63,305 bases of DNA from Novosphingobium beihaiense (GCF_022832375.1 NZ_JALHLG010000023.1:1-63305), one strand, 5' to 3'; positions 26,265 through 35,606 are shown, counted from the stretch's first letter. Translations and numbers: made by a program. The notes: generated by a model from the sequence alone, not told the origin.

Positions 26265-27164
26265 ATGGCGATACCGTCAGTGGACCTCACCCCTAGGATC
26301 GGGTCCGAGCTCAAGCTGGACAAGGCCGCGCTGCTCGGCGGCGAATGCGCGCAGGAGATCCGGCGCCTGCTGGTCGAACGCGGCGCGCTGGTGGTACGCG
26401 GCCTGCACCTCAATGATCAGGAACTGCGTACGGTGGCCCGCACGCTGGGCGATCTGCGTATCGGCGGCTCCAAGCGCAGCGCCGACGGCAAGACGCTCAA
26501 CGAGGGCGACGAGGGTATTCTCAAGGTCAGCCTCGATCCCGAGGTGAACCCGGACTACGCCCGGTTCCTGTTCGGCAATCACCTCTGGCACATGGACGGC
26601 ACCTATGAGGAAGTGCCGCCTTTCGCGACGCTGTTCACACCCTACCGGCTTTCCGAACAGGGCGGCGACACCATGTTCGCCAGCACTTATGCCGCTTACG
26701 AGGACTTGCCTGCAGACGAGCAGGCCTGGCTCGAAACCCTGCGCGTGGTCCACACTATGCAGGCCGCGCTGTTTCCCGCCAAACGGGACTGCACGCCCGA
26801 GGAATTCGCCCTGTGGTGCAGCTACCCCCAGCGTTCGCACCCGCTGGTCTGGCAGCACAAGTCCTGCCGCAAGTCGCTCGTGCTCAGCACCTCGGGCGCT
26901 TACGTCGAAGGGATGCACCCGGCCGAAAGCCACGACCTGCTGCAGCGGCTGATGATCCACGCGACGCAGGACCGCTACGTCTACCGGCACCAATGGCAAC
27001 CCGGCGATCTGGCGCTGTGGGACAACACCGGCACGATGCACCGCGCCATGCCCTTCGAAGCGGGCAGCAAGCGCGAATTCCACCGCTGCACATTGAACGG
27101 GGAAGAACCCGTCACGGCCCCGGCGCCAATGGTCCCGGCGGAAAAGGCAAAAGCCACGGCCTGA
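26265..27164 (+). CDS. TauD/TfdA-family dioxygenase (first copy)
   Basis: A 299-residue Fe(II)/2-oxoglutarate dioxygenase. The iron ligands are in HLWHMDGTYEE (H-x-D) and NTGTMHRAMPF (distal His), with 2-oxoglutarate-binding Arg in REFHRCTL. Such enzymes oxidise taurine, phenoxyacetates, sulphates and other acids. GGGAGC lies before the ATG. It starts a cluster with an LLM flavin enzyme, an SDR and a second TauD. The substrate is not evident. Confidence 0.88.
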   Translation: MAIPSVDLTPRIGSELKLDKAALLGGECAQEIRRLLVERGALVVRGLHLNDQELRTVARTLGDLRIGGSKRSADGKTLNEGDEGILKVSLDPEVNPDYARFLFGNHLWHMDGTYEEVPPFATLFTPYRLSEQGGDTMFASTYAAYEDLPADEQAWLETLRVVHTMQAALFPAKRDCTPEEFALWCSYPQRSHPLVWQHKSCRKSLVLSTSGAYVEGMHPAESHDLLQRLMIHATQDRYVYRHQWQPGDLALWDNTGTMHRAMPFEAGSKREFHRCTLNGEEPVTAPAPMVPAEKAKATA

Positions 27165-27199
27165 GCGCCGCGAACAGACAAATAGATGAGGAGAGAGCA

Positions 27200-28276
27200 A
27201 TGCAGGTAGGCGTACATCTGGGCTATCAGAACCTTCGCGGCGAAAGCGATATGGAATTCTTCCGCCGCGAGACGCAACTGATGGTGGAGGCAGAGGCCAT
27301 GGGCTTCGACTTCGCCGCGTGCGTGGAGCACCACTTCACCGACTATGCCGCCTGCCCCGATCCGCTGCAGGCGCTCAGCTACGTCGCGGCCAAGACCAAG
27401 ACCATCAAGCTGATGCCCGCCGCGATCATCCTGCCGTGGAACGATCCGCTGCGCGTGGTCGAGAAGATGGCGATGCTCGACAGCCTGAGCGAAGGCCGCG
27501 CGGTGCTCGGCATGGGCCGCGGCGCCGCCCGGCGCGAGTTCAAGTCCTTCGGCCGCGATCTCGCAGACAGCCGCGAGATCTTCGACGAGGCCGCGCTGAT
27601 CATCATGGACGGCCTCGAAACCGGGATCGTCAGGGCGGACACCAAGTGGTTCCAGATCCCCGAAACCGAAATCCGTCCGCGCCCCGAAGGCTGGACCCGG
27701 GAGCGCGCAGTGATGGTCTCGATGTCGCCCTCTTCCGCCGAAGTCGCAGCGGACTATGGCCTGAAAGCCCTGCGCTTCAGCCAGGGCGACTGGTCGAAGG
27801 CCCTGCCCGAGATCAACAACTACCGCGACACGTTCAAGGCGAAACACGGCAAGGCCGCCCCGCCCTTCATCATCTCGGACTTCATGGTCTGCTTCGAGGA
27901 CAAGGCCAAAGTCACCGAATATACCGACAAGTACTTTTCCGCGCAGTTCCAGCAGGTGGCAACGCACTACGAGTTCATGAGCCCGCACTTCAAGTCGCTG
28001 CCCAGCTACGCCACTTACGCCTACATGGGCGAGGCCGCCGAGGCGCGCGGCGGGGCGCACAATGCCTACAAGGACTATATCGGCGGCAACCTGATCGGCA
28101 CGCCCGAGGAGCTTTACGAAAAGCACCTCGAACGCAAGCGGATGGTCGGCGACTACGAGATCATCGCCAATTTCAGCTTCGGCGGCATGCCTTACGAGGA
28201 TGTGTACGAGCAGATGAAACTCTTTGCCGACAAGGTCATGCCGATGCTGAAGGCGGAAGAGCCGGTGATGGCATAA
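27200..28276 (+). CDS. LLM-class flavin-dependent oxidoreductase
   Basis: A 358-residue luciferase-like monooxygenase. The TIM barrel reads MQVGVHLGYQNLRGESDMEF at the start, FAACVEHHFTDY in strand 2 and LDSLSEGRAVLGMGRGAARREF as in bacterial luciferase alpha-type proteins. It would use FMNH2 (supplied by a reductase not in this cluster) to oxygenate its substrate. It lies 35 bp after the first dioxygenase with GAGGAGAGAG before the ATG. No flavin reductase is visible here. Confidence 0.87.
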   Translation: MQVGVHLGYQNLRGESDMEFFRRETQLMVEAEAMGFDFAACVEHHFTDYAACPDPLQALSYVAAKTKTIKLMPAAIILPWNDPLRVVEKMAMLDSLSEGRAVLGMGRGAARREFKSFGRDLADSREIFDEAALIIMDGLETGIVRADTKWFQIPETEIRPRPEGWTRERAVMVSMSPSSAEVAADYGLKALRFSQGDWSKALPEINNYRDTFKAKHGKAAPPFIISDFMVCFEDKAKVTEYTDKYFSAQFQQVATHYEFMSPHFKSLPSYATYAYMGEAAEARGGAHNAYKDYIGGNLIGTPEELYEKHLERKRMVGDYEIIANFSFGGMPYEDVYEQMKLFADKVMPMLKAEEPVMA

Positions 28277-28287
28277 GCTGATGTCTT

Positions 28288-28427
28288 CCCCCTCCTCTTC
28301 AGAGGAGGGGGTCAAGGGGGTGGTGGCGCGCCGCACACGCTGTGCCTGATGGCCAACCACCACCCCGCTGCGACTAGGCCTTGCCATGCAAGCCCAAGTC
28401 TCGCGCCCCTCCTCTGAAGAGGAGGGG
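28288..28427. repeat. Nested palindromic repeat element
   Basis: Two palindromes, CCCCCTCCTCT-tc-AGAGGAGGGGG (28288-28311) and CCCCTCCTCT-ga-AGAGGAGGGG (28406-28427), flank an inner GGGTGGTGG / CCACCACCC pair. It fills the gap between the LLM and SDR genes and ends 3 bp before the likely SDR ribosome binding site region. The core resembles the palindrome at 16646-16675. It looks like a dispersed BIME-type repeat. Confidence 0.6.
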
Positions 28428-28443
28428 AAACAGAGGAGAAAAA

Positions 28444-29334
28444 ATGACCGAAATCGCAGGCCGCACGGCCGTCGTCACGGGCGGCGGGAACGGGATCGGG
28501 ATGGGACTGGCAAAGGAACTGGCGCGCCATGGCGCCAGAGTGGCCGTTGCCGACATCATGCCGGAGAATGCGGAAAGGGTCGCAGCCGCCATTCGCGAAG
28601 CCGGCGGCGAGGCCGTGGCACTGGCCTGCGACGTCTGCGAGCGCAGTTCCATCGCTGCAATGCGCGATGCGGCACACGAAGCCTTCGGGCCGGTGCACCT
28701 GCTCTTCGCCAACGCAGGGGCGACATCGTTCGAACCGTTAACGGAGATGAGCGACGATGACGTCGACTGGATCCTGCAGGTCAACCTGCACGGGGTGATG
28801 AACACCACCCGCGCCTTCCTGCCGGACATGATAGCCGCCGGAGAAGGCCACGTCTGCGCCACGGCCTCCATGGCCGGGCTGCTGCCGGGATGGATTCCGG
28901 TCCACGCACCCTATTCCGCCGCCAAGGCCGGGATCATCGGGCTGATGATGAACCTTGCGCTCGAACTGCGCGAGCATAATGTCTTCACCACCAGCTATTG
29001 CCCGGGCGGCGTCGCCACCGGCATGAAGGACAACAACGCCCGCTACCGCCCGGCAAGGTTCGGTGGCCCCGGCGAAGCGGAGCTGCATGTCAGCGACGCG
29101 TCGGCGAAGGCCAAGGCGATGGCGTTCTATTCGCCCGAGGCGGTGGCGCCGATGGTGCTCGATGCCGTCCGGAACAATCGGCCTTTCATCTTCGATCATC
29201 CCGAACAGCGCGCGGAGTTCCGCCGCACCTATTCGGCTATCGTCGAGGCCTGCTATGATGCGGCGGACGCGTGGCACGCGGACCATGGCACGCCGGAAGC
29301 CAACCCCGAAGGGGCGCGGCTGGCGACGACCTGA
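28444..29334 (+). CDS. SDR-family dehydrogenase
   Basis: A 296-residue short-chain dehydrogenase. The NAD(P)-binding motif is TGGGNGIGMG, NAGA follows at about residue 90, and the active site is YSAAK with Ser in CATASMAG. It likely oxidises or reduces an alcohol or aldehyde produced by the neighbouring dioxygenases. It has GAGGAG just before the ATG. The cofactor preference (Asp in VADIMPEN) points to NAD. Confidence 0.9.
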   Translation: MTEIAGRTAVVTGGGNGIGMGLAKELARHGARVAVADIMPENAERVAAAIREAGGEAVALACDVCERSSIAAMRDAAHEAFGPVHLLFANAGATSFEPLTEMSDDDVDWILQVNLHGVMNTTRAFLPDMIAAGEGHVCATASMAGLLPGWIPVHAPYSAAKAGIIGLMMNLALELREHNVFTTSYCPGGVATGMKDNNARYRPARFGGPGEAELHVSDASAKAKAMAFYSPEAVAPMVLDAVRNNRPFIFDHPEQRAEFRRTYSAIVEACYDAADAWHADHGTPEANPEGARLATT

Positions 29335-29367
29335 AAAACAGGCGCCGGGGAACAAAGGAGAGGAAGA

Positions 29368-30333
29368 ATGGGCCAGCTCGATGTCCGGCCGCTGATCGAA
29401 GGGCGCGATTTCGGCGTCCGCATCCGCGGCATCACACTGGAACAGACGAAAGACCCCGCCGTGCGCGGCGAAGTCAACGCCCTGTTCGACAAGCATGGGA
29501 TGATCGTGTTCGAAAACGTGGAACCGTCCGGCGCAATGCACGTCGCGCTGTCCGACATCTTCGGCCCGATGAAGGACCACCCGAGCAAGGCCGTGCCGCG
29601 GGTCGATCAGGATGCCATGCCCGGCGTCATCGACATGGAAACTCCCGCCCTGGCAGACGGCGCCATGACGGTAGACGGGCGCACGGTGATTTCCTGGCTG
29701 CCCTGGCATTTCGACCATGCCTACAACAACGAACTCAACCGCGCGGGCGTGCTGCGCGCCATCGACATTCCCCCCGAAGGCGGCCTGACCGGCTTCGTCG
29801 ACGGGATCGAGCTGTACCAGCGGATGTCCCCGGACCTGCGCGGGAAGATCGAACATGCCAGGGTGCTCTACCGCATGAACGTGGTCATGGAGAATTTCCG
29901 CTTCGGCCGCCCTGCCGACTATACCATCCATTCCGAGCGAACCGGCACCGAAGCGGTGATGGAAGCCAGCAAGAACGTGCCGCGCGCCATCCATCCGGCG
30001 GTCTGGACCCGCCAGACGGGCGAGAAAGTACTGCATGTCTCACCCTGGATGGCCGAAGGCATCGAAGGCAACGAGACACCCGAAGGCGACGCGCTGCTCG
30101 ATGCCGTCAGCCGCGAAGTCTTCTCGCTCGCCGAGGATCTGAGCTACTGGCACGCTTGGAAGCCCTCGGACATGCTGATCTGGGACAACTGGCGCGTGCT
30201 CCACGCCGTGAGCGGCCACGATCCGCGCTACAAGCGCCGGATGCAGCGCACCACCATCAAGGGCGACTATGGCCTCGGCTCTTTCGAAGGCGGAGCCTCG
30301 AACGACAACGAGATCCTCGAACGCACGTACTGA
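29368..30333 (+). CDS. TauD/TfdA-family dioxygenase (second copy)
   Basis: A 321-residue enzyme with the iron motif WLPWHFDHAYNNE (H-x-D), distal His in WRVLHAVSG and the Arg of KRRMQRTTI. It is well diverged from the first copy at 26265, so it is not a recent duplicate. It closes the TetR-controlled cluster. Two dioxygenases, one flavin oxygenase and one dehydrogenase suggest stepwise attack on an ether, sulphonate or similar growth substrate. Confidence 0.88.
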   Translation: MGQLDVRPLIEGRDFGVRIRGITLEQTKDPAVRGEVNALFDKHGMIVFENVEPSGAMHVALSDIFGPMKDHPSKAVPRVDQDAMPGVIDMETPALADGAMTVDGRTVISWLPWHFDHAYNNELNRAGVLRAIDIPPEGGLTGFVDGIELYQRMSPDLRGKIEHARVLYRMNVVMENFRFGRPADYTIHSERTGTEAVMEASKNVPRAIHPAVWTRQTGEKVLHVSPWMAEGIEGNETPEGDALLDAVSREVFSLAEDLSYWHAWKPSDMLIWDNWRVLHAVSGHDPRYKRRMQRTTIKGDYGLGSFEGGASNDNEILERTY

Positions 30334-30370
30334 ACCGCATGGCCCTTCTCGCGAGAGATTGCGCGGCGGG

Positions 30371-30949
30371 TCAGGCCCGGCCGGTTTCGGTGGAAAGCAG
30401 TGCCGGATCGATCCCTTCGGCGCGCCAGGTTGCGCTCCAGCGGGCGTCGACCGGCGTATCGAACAGGATTTCCCTCCGGCCTTCCGCCGCGTACCAGCCG
30501 TGATGGCGCATCTCGCCTTCCAGCTGGCCCGGACCCCAGCCCGCATAACCCAGCGCCATCAGCCAACGGCTCGGCCCGCGCCCTTCAGCGATCGCGCGCA
30601 GGATATCCATCGAGGCGGACAGCGCACAGACCGGCTCCACCGCAACAGTATCCGCCCCGCCCCAGTCGGTGGAATGGAGAATGAAGCCGCGCCCCGGCTC
30701 CACCGGGCCGCCATGCAGCACCGGGCAATCGGGCGCGACGCCCGGATCGATACCCAGTTCCTCCAGCACTTCGTGAAAGCTGACGCCTTCGCGTTCATGG
30801 CCGATGCCGATGCCCAGCGCCCCGTGTTCGTCATGCACGCACATCACATTGACCGAACGTTCGAAACGCTCGTCGAACATGCCGGGCATGGCCAGCAGGA
30901 TCCTCCCGGAAAGGTATTGTTCCTCCGTCACACCGGTAAATGTAGACAC
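30371..30949 (-). CDS. YqgE/AlgH family protein
   Basis: A 192-residue DUF179 protein. Conserved blocks are YLSGRILLAMPGMFDERF, LHGGPVEPGRGFILHSTD and LGYAGWGPGQLEGEM. The family is widespread and its molecular role is unsettled. The start is a GTG at 30949; a GTG six codons later is possible. It is convergent with the second dioxygenase, which ends 37 bp away. Confidence 0.9.
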   Translation of the reverse strand: MSTFTGVTEEQYLSGRILLAMPGMFDERFERSVNVMCVHDEHGALGIGIGHEREGVSFHEVLEELGIDPGVAPDCPVLHGGPVEPGRGFILHSTDWGGADTVAVEPVCALSASMDILRAIAEGRGPSRWLMALGYAGWGPGQLEGEMRHHGWYAAEGRREILFDTPVDARWSATWRAEGIDPALLSTETGRA

Positions 30950-31068
30950 TTGGCGGACAGGGGCAAGGGGACGGGCCCGGCGATCTGCTCTCCACCTTCG
31001 GGACAGAGCGCTTCCCCGCAGCGGCGGGGCGGCCTATGCAGACTGCCCAAACAAGGAGAGATGCCCCC

Positions 31069-31764
31069 GTGAGCCTGCTGTTCGCGCTGCCCGAAGCCCC
31101 GTCCGTCCCCATCACCGGCGAAGACACCCGTTTTCCGGTCCGCCGCATCTTTTGCGTCGGGCGCAATTACGAAGCGCACGCCCGCGAACTGGGCAACACG
31201 GTCGACCGCGAAGCGCCGATCTGGTTCACCAAGGCGCCTGCCGCGCTCTGCCATAGCGGCACAGCCATTCCTTATCCGCCGGGCACGGCCAACTGCCACT
31301 ATGAAATGGAATTCGCCGCCGCCATCGGCGCTCCCGCTTTCCGCATTGCCCCGGAAGCCGCGATGGACGTGGTGCTGGGCTATGCCTGCGGCCTCGACAT
31401 GACCCGGCGCGATCTGCAGAACGCGGCCAAGAACAAAGGCTACCCCTGGGACACGGCAAAGGACTTCGAAAACGCAGCCGTGATTGCCCCGATCACGCGG
31501 GCGGCGGCGTTCGGCCCCATCGCCACGCAGCGCATCGCCTTGTCGCAGAACGGCGCGGTGAAGCAGAACGCATCGCTGGCCGAAATGATCTGGTCCCTGC
31601 CCGAACTGATCGCCGATCTGTCCCGGATGTATCACCTCGCACCGGGCGATCTCATCTACACCGGCACGCCCGCGGGCGTGGGCCCGGTTGCGGCAGGCGA
31701 CATTCTGGAAGGCACCGTGGAAGGGCTGGAGCCGGTCCGCCTCACCATCGGCCCGGCCGAGTAA
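31069..31764 (+). CDS. Fumarylacetoacetate hydrolase family protein
   Basis: A 231-residue single-domain FAH protein. The family blocks are FCVGRNYEAHARELG, YEMEFAAAIG (metal-binding Glu), GYACGLDMTRRDLQ and IYTGTPAGVGPV. Members act as fumarylpyruvate hydrolases, acylpyruvases or oxaloacetate tautomerases. The start is a GTG at 31069 with AAGGAGAG nine bases upstream; the ATG at 31036 lies before that box and is not used. Its order next to a TonB receptor has no evident meaning. Confidence 0.88.
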   Translation: MSLLFALPEAPSVPITGEDTRFPVRRIFCVGRNYEAHARELGNTVDREAPIWFTKAPAALCHSGTAIPYPPGTANCHYEMEFAAAIGAPAFRIAPEAAMDVVLGYACGLDMTRRDLQNAAKNKGYPWDTAKDFENAAVIAPITRAAAFGPIATQRIALSQNGAVKQNASLAEMIWSLPELIADLSRMYHLAPGDLIYTGTPAGVGPVAAGDILEGTVEGLEPVRLTIGPAE

Positions 31765-31851
31765 CGCCAGGCCATGCGCGCGGCCCCAACGAGGACTCCA
31801 AAGTCCACGTCGATCCGACCGCCTGAAATCCCAAGGACCTAATCCCAAATC

Positions 31852-33879
31852 ATGCCTTTCCTGCAAAATCGCGTCATCCTGCCTGCGGCGGCGGCGGCTT
31901 TCGCCCCCCTCTCCCTGACCGCGCCCGCCCATGCCGGCGAGGCAGACGCTTCCACCATTGTGGTGACAGGACACGGATTGGAAGACGGCCCATCCGTCCC
32001 GGCCTACGACGTCACCGTGCTCGATCGCGATGCCGTGGCCGCCAGCGCATCGGGACGGATCGAAGACGTGCTGTCCTCGGTCGCCGGGTTCGCGCAGTTC
32101 CGGCGGTCGGACAGCCGCTCTGCCAACCCTTCCGCGCAAGGCGTGACGCTGCGCGCGCTGGGCGGCAATGCCTCCAGCCGCGCTCTGGTGCTGCTGGACG
32201 GTGTTCCCGTCGCCAATCCCTTCTTCGGGTATATCCCCCTCTCCGCCCTGAGCCCTGCCCGGCTCGCCTCTGTCCGGGTGACGCGCGGCGGCGGCATGGG
32301 TGCGTTCGGAATGGGCGCCGTGTCCGGCACGATCGAGCTGGCCAGCGCCGGTCCGGACGAAACCGGCCTGCTGCAAGGCACCGCGTTGATCGACCAGCGC
32401 GGCGAGACACAGCTCTCCGCCACCGCCGCCCCCCGCCTCGGGCAAGGCTTCGTCACCGCCAGCGTGCAGTGGGACAGGGGCAAGGGCTTCTGGACCACGC
32501 CGAAGGACCAGCGCGGCGCGGCTTCTGCCCGTGCCGCCTATGAAACCGTGTCCGGCGCCCTGCGCGCCGTTGCCCCGCTTACGGATACGGTGGAGATTCA
32601 GGCTTCGGGCCTCGTCTACGACGACAGCCGCACCCTGCGCTTCAAGGGGGCCGATTCCACGTCGTCAGGCCAGCAGGCCAGCCTTCGTTTCGTGGGCCGG
32701 GGAAACTGGCAGTTCGACGTGCTGGGCTATTGGCAGGCCCAGAACTTTTCGAACGTGGTGATCAGCTCGTCGAGCCACAGGAAAGTGCTCGATCAGGCCA
32801 AGACCCCGACTCTGGCGATTGGCGGCAAAGCCGAAGTGCGCCCGCCGGTGGGCGATGCCCATGTCCTGCGGCTGGGTGCGGACTTGCGCCTGTCGCAAGG
32901 GCACCTTGCCGAAGTGCCCTATTCGGGTTTCACCGGGCTGGCCACGGCGTTCCGCCGCGCCGGGGGCGATCAGTCGGACCTTGGCCTCTATGTTCAGGAT
33001 GACTGGACGCTGGGTGCGGTGATCCTCACCGCGGGCGTCCGGGCCGACCGCTGGACGATCCGCAACGGTTTCTACCGCGAACGCAATGCCACAGGCATGG
33101 TCAGCGAGGACACGGCCTTCGCAGACCGTTCGGACTGGACCGTCAATGCACGCGGCGGCGCTGTGTGGAACGTGAACGAGGCGCTTTCCCTGCGCGCGGC
33201 GGCCTATACGGGCATGCGCCTGCCCACGCTGAACGAACTCTACCGCCCCTTCGTGGTCTTTCCGGTCAGGACCGACGCCAATGCCGCGCTAAGGCCCGAA
33301 CGGCTGCGCGGATACGAGGCCGGTATCGAAGTGCACCCGGTGGAAATGCTGAGCCTGTCGCTGACTGCTTTCGACAACCGCCTGAAGGATGCCATCGCCA
33401 ACGTCACCATCGCCACCAACTTGCGCCAGCGCCAGAATGTCGATGCCATCCATGCGCGCGGGATCGAGGCCGCGGCCGGCCTCGCCTTCGGGCAGGTCAG
33501 CCTGAACGGGTCGCTATCGTGGACCCGTTCGAAAGTGAAGGCCGGAGGAACGCAGGCGGCCCTCAATGGCATGCGGCCCGCACAAGTGCCCAAGCTGGCC
33601 GCCAGCGCCACGCTGGCATGGGCGCCGCGCCCCGAATGGCGGCTGGCGGCTACACTGCGCCATAGCGGGCCCCAGTACGAGGACGATCTGCAAACCACGC
33701 AGCTTCCCGCCGTCACCACGATCGATGCCTATGCCCGCATTCCGCTGACCGGGGCGTTCTCCCTGATCCTGCGCGGCGAGAACCTGACGGACGAGACGAT
33801 CGTCACCCGCAACCAGGCCGGATCGATCGACCTCGGTGTGCCGCGCACGCTGTGGGCAGGTGTGCAAGTGGGGTTATGA
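31852..33879 (+). CDS. TonB-dependent outer-membrane receptor
   Basis: A 675-residue receptor. A signal peptide ends PAHAGEA, a TonB box-like STIVVTG follows, then the plug (RIEDVLSSVAGFAQF, GVTLRALGGNASSRALVLLDG) and a barrel ending in GVPRTLWAGVQVGL. The barrel size and the SANPSAQGVTLRALGG plug resemble the cobalamin/siderophore group, but the ligand is unknown. It works with the TonB-ExbBD complex encoded at 37-2051. It is monocistronic. Confidence 0.92.
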   Translation: MPFLQNRVILPAAAAAFAPLSLTAPAHAGEADASTIVVTGHGLEDGPSVPAYDVTVLDRDAVAASASGRIEDVLSSVAGFAQFRRSDSRSANPSAQGVTLRALGGNASSRALVLLDGVPVANPFFGYIPLSALSPARLASVRVTRGGGMGAFGMGAVSGTIELASAGPDETGLLQGTALIDQRGETQLSATAAPRLGQGFVTASVQWDRGKGFWTTPKDQRGAASARAAYETVSGALRAVAPLTDTVEIQASGLVYDDSRTLRFKGADSTSSGQQASLRFVGRGNWQFDVLGYWQAQNFSNVVISSSSHRKVLDQAKTPTLAIGGKAEVRPPVGDAHVLRLGADLRLSQGHLAEVPYSGFTGLATAFRRAGGDQSDLGLYVQDDWTLGAVILTAGVRADRWTIRNGFYRERNATGMVSEDTAFADRSDWTVNARGGAVWNVNEALSLRAAAYTGMRLPTLNELYRPFVVFPVRTDANAALRPERLRGYEAGIEVHPVEMLSLSLTAFDNRLKDAIANVTIATNLRQRQNVDAIHARGIEAAAGLAFGQVSLNGSLSWTRSKVKAGGTQAALNGMRPAQVPKLAASATLAWAPRPEWRLAATLRHSGPQYEDDLQTTQLPAVTTIDAYARIPLTGAFSLILRGENLTDETIVTRNQAGSIDLGVPRTLWAGVQVGL

Positions 33880-33920
33880 TGGACTGGCGGGACGGTGCGT
33901 GAAGGCTTAAGGGAAGGGCC

Positions 33921-34496
33921 ATGCCGCGCCTGACCGTCAACCAACGTCCGGTCGAATTCGACATGGCCCCGCAGACGCCCCTGCTCTGGGCTTTGCGCGA
34001 TGCCGCGAACCTCACCGGCACCAAATACGGCTGCGGCGTAGGCGATTGCGGCGCCTGCATGGTCATGGTCGATGGCACCGCACTGCGATCCTGCCTGATC
34101 ACGCTGGGCGAATGCGAAGGCCGCTTCGTTGTCACGATAGAGGGGCTTTCGCACGACCGCTCGCATCCCGTGCAGCAGGCGATGGTGGCCGAACAAGCGA
34201 TCCAATGTGGCTATTGTACGCCGGGCATCGTCATCAGCGGCGCGGCGCTGCTCGCGCGCAACCGCAATCCCAGCGAGGCGGAGATCAAGGAGGCGATCCC
34301 CAACCTCTGCCGCTGCGGCGTCTACCCGCGCCTCGTCCGCGCGATCCAGCGCGCCGGTGCCGTCGCCCGCCGCGAAGAAACGATCAGCGCGGCGCCCGCC
34401 CCCGGAATTACCCGCGAGGATGCGGCCCGGGCGGTGCCCGCCATGGCACCGCCGCCCGCCGCTCCCGATCCGCAACCGGCATCCACAGGACAATAA
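33921..34496 (+). CDS. 2Fe-2S subunit of a molybdenum hydroxylase, orphan
   Basis: A 191-residue protein with both [2Fe-2S] sites of the xanthine-dehydrogenase small-subunit type: plant-ferredoxin-like KYGCGVGDCGACMVMVDG with RSCLI, and QCGYCTPGIVI with NLCRCGVY. The tail after residue 150 is alanine/proline-rich and unusual. It should pass electrons from a molybdopterin subunit, as in isoquinoline 1-oxidoreductase. No large subunit is nearby; an ArsC paralogue follows after 10 bp. XdhC and MocA-type helpers are at 23699-25263. Confidence 0.85.
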   Translation: MPRLTVNQRPVEFDMAPQTPLLWALRDAANLTGTKYGCGVGDCGACMVMVDGTALRSCLITLGECEGRFVVTIEGLSHDRSHPVQQAMVAEQAIQCGYCTPGIVISGAALLARNRNPSEAEIKEAIPNLCRCGVYPRLVRAIQRAGAVARREETISAAPAPGITREDAARAVPAMAPPPAAPDPQPASTGQ

Positions 34497-34506
34497 GGAA
34501 ACAGCG

Positions 34507-34851
34507 ATGAAAGCCACGATCTGGCACAACCCCAAATGCGGAACTTCGCGCAAGACGCTGGCGGTTCTGGAAGAAACGCCGGGCCTTGATGTCGAAGTGA
34601 TCGAATATCTCAAGACCCCGCCCAGCGCGGAAAAGCTGGCCCAGCTTTACAAGAATGCCGGGATCACGCCGCAGCAGGGCCTGCGCATGCGCGGCACCGA
34701 CGCCGAAGAGCGCGGCCTGCCCTCTGCCGATGATGCCACCGTGCTGGCGGCCATGGCGGCCGAGCCCATTCTGATCGAACGCCCGCTGGTGGAGACCGGC
34801 AAGGGCGTCCGGCTCTGCCGCCCGATGGAAAAGGTCCACGAAATTCTGTGA
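34507..34851 (+). CDS. ArsC-like arsenate reductase (second copy)
   Basis: A 114-residue ArsC with the catalytic HNPKCGTSRKT motif and the conserved arginines in IERPLVETGKGVRLCRP. It lacks the C-terminal tail of the copy at 8740. AAGGAAAC lies before the ATG. It sits 10 bp behind the 2Fe-2S gene, away from the ars operon, so it may act on a substrate other than arsenate, as Spx/YffB-like relatives do. YffB is the main alternative call. Confidence 0.82.
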   Translation: MKATIWHNPKCGTSRKTLAVLEETPGLDVEVIEYLKTPPSAEKLAQLYKNAGITPQQGLRMRGTDAEERGLPSADDATVLAAMAAEPILIERPLVETGKGVRLCRPMEKVHEIL

Positions 34852-34964
34852 CGGACCGATAGTTTATCTGGACGAGCGGTCCCCACCGCCTTGCAATGGC
34901 AGAAGTAATCTGCCACCGCATGGCACTTCCATGACACGATAACAGTGCGAGAGCTTACGCCAGC

Positions 34965-35606
34965 ATGACCAGTTCCGAGCTTGCCCGAGAGGCCTTTCCG
35001 CAGAAGATCAAGCGGAAGATCAAGCAAACTCTCGGCCCCTGGGGCGTTTTCTTTGACGGCTTCCTGCGCAATCCGGTGATGGTCGGTTCGATCGTTCCGT
35101 CCTCGCGCTTCACCATCAATCGCATGCTGTCGCGCGTCGATTGGGACAACTGCAAGCTCTTCGTCGAATACGGCCCGGGCGTCGGCACCTTCTGCCGCCC
35201 GGTGCTCGACCGCATGCGGCGCGATGCCATGCTGATCGTTATCGACACCAATCCGCGCTTCATCGAGTATCTGCGCCGCACCATCACCGACAGCCGCTTC
35301 GTCGCGGTCAACGGATCGGCGGCCGACGTGGAAGAGATCGTGCGCGCGCATGGGCATGAAAAGGCGGACTACGTGCTGTCCGGCCTGCCCTTCTCGACCC
35401 TGCCCGACGGCGTCGGCCCGGCGATTGCGGCGGCCACTTACCGCGTGATCCGCAAGGGCGGCGCGTTCCTGGTGTACCAGTTCACCCCGCGCGCGCGCAC
35501 CTTCATGGCCAAGCACTTCAAGCGGATCGACAATGCGATCGAGCCGATCAACGTGCCGCCCTGCTTCCTGTACTGGGGCTGGAAGGACGAAGACGACGCC
35601 GCCTGA
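34965..35606 (+). CDS. SAM-dependent methyltransferase, PmtA-like
   Basis: A 213-residue class I methyltransferase. The SAM site is LFVEYGPGVGTFCRPVLD and IVIDTNPRFIEYL. The N-terminal FLRNPVMVGSIVPSSRF is shared by phospholipid N-methyltransferases and related rRNA-methylase-like proteins. A role in making phosphatidylcholine precursors is likely but not proven. It is a single gene with a weak ribosome binding site, convergent with the next gene. Confidence 0.78.
   Translation: MTSSELAREAFPQKIKRKIKQTLGPWGVFFDGFLRNPVMVGSIVPSSRFTINRMLSRVDWDNCKLFVEYGPGVGTFCRPVLDRMRRDAMLIVIDTNPRFIEYLRRTITDSRFVAVNGSAADVEEIVRAHGHEKADYVLSGLPFSTLPDGVGPAIAAATYRVIRKGGAFLVYQFTPRARTFMAKHFKRIDNAIEPINVPPCFLYWGWKDEDDAA

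Noticed and set aside
26140..26547. 135-codon frame overlapping the first dioxygenase start
   Set aside because: Out of frame with the well-supported TauD gene and without similarity.
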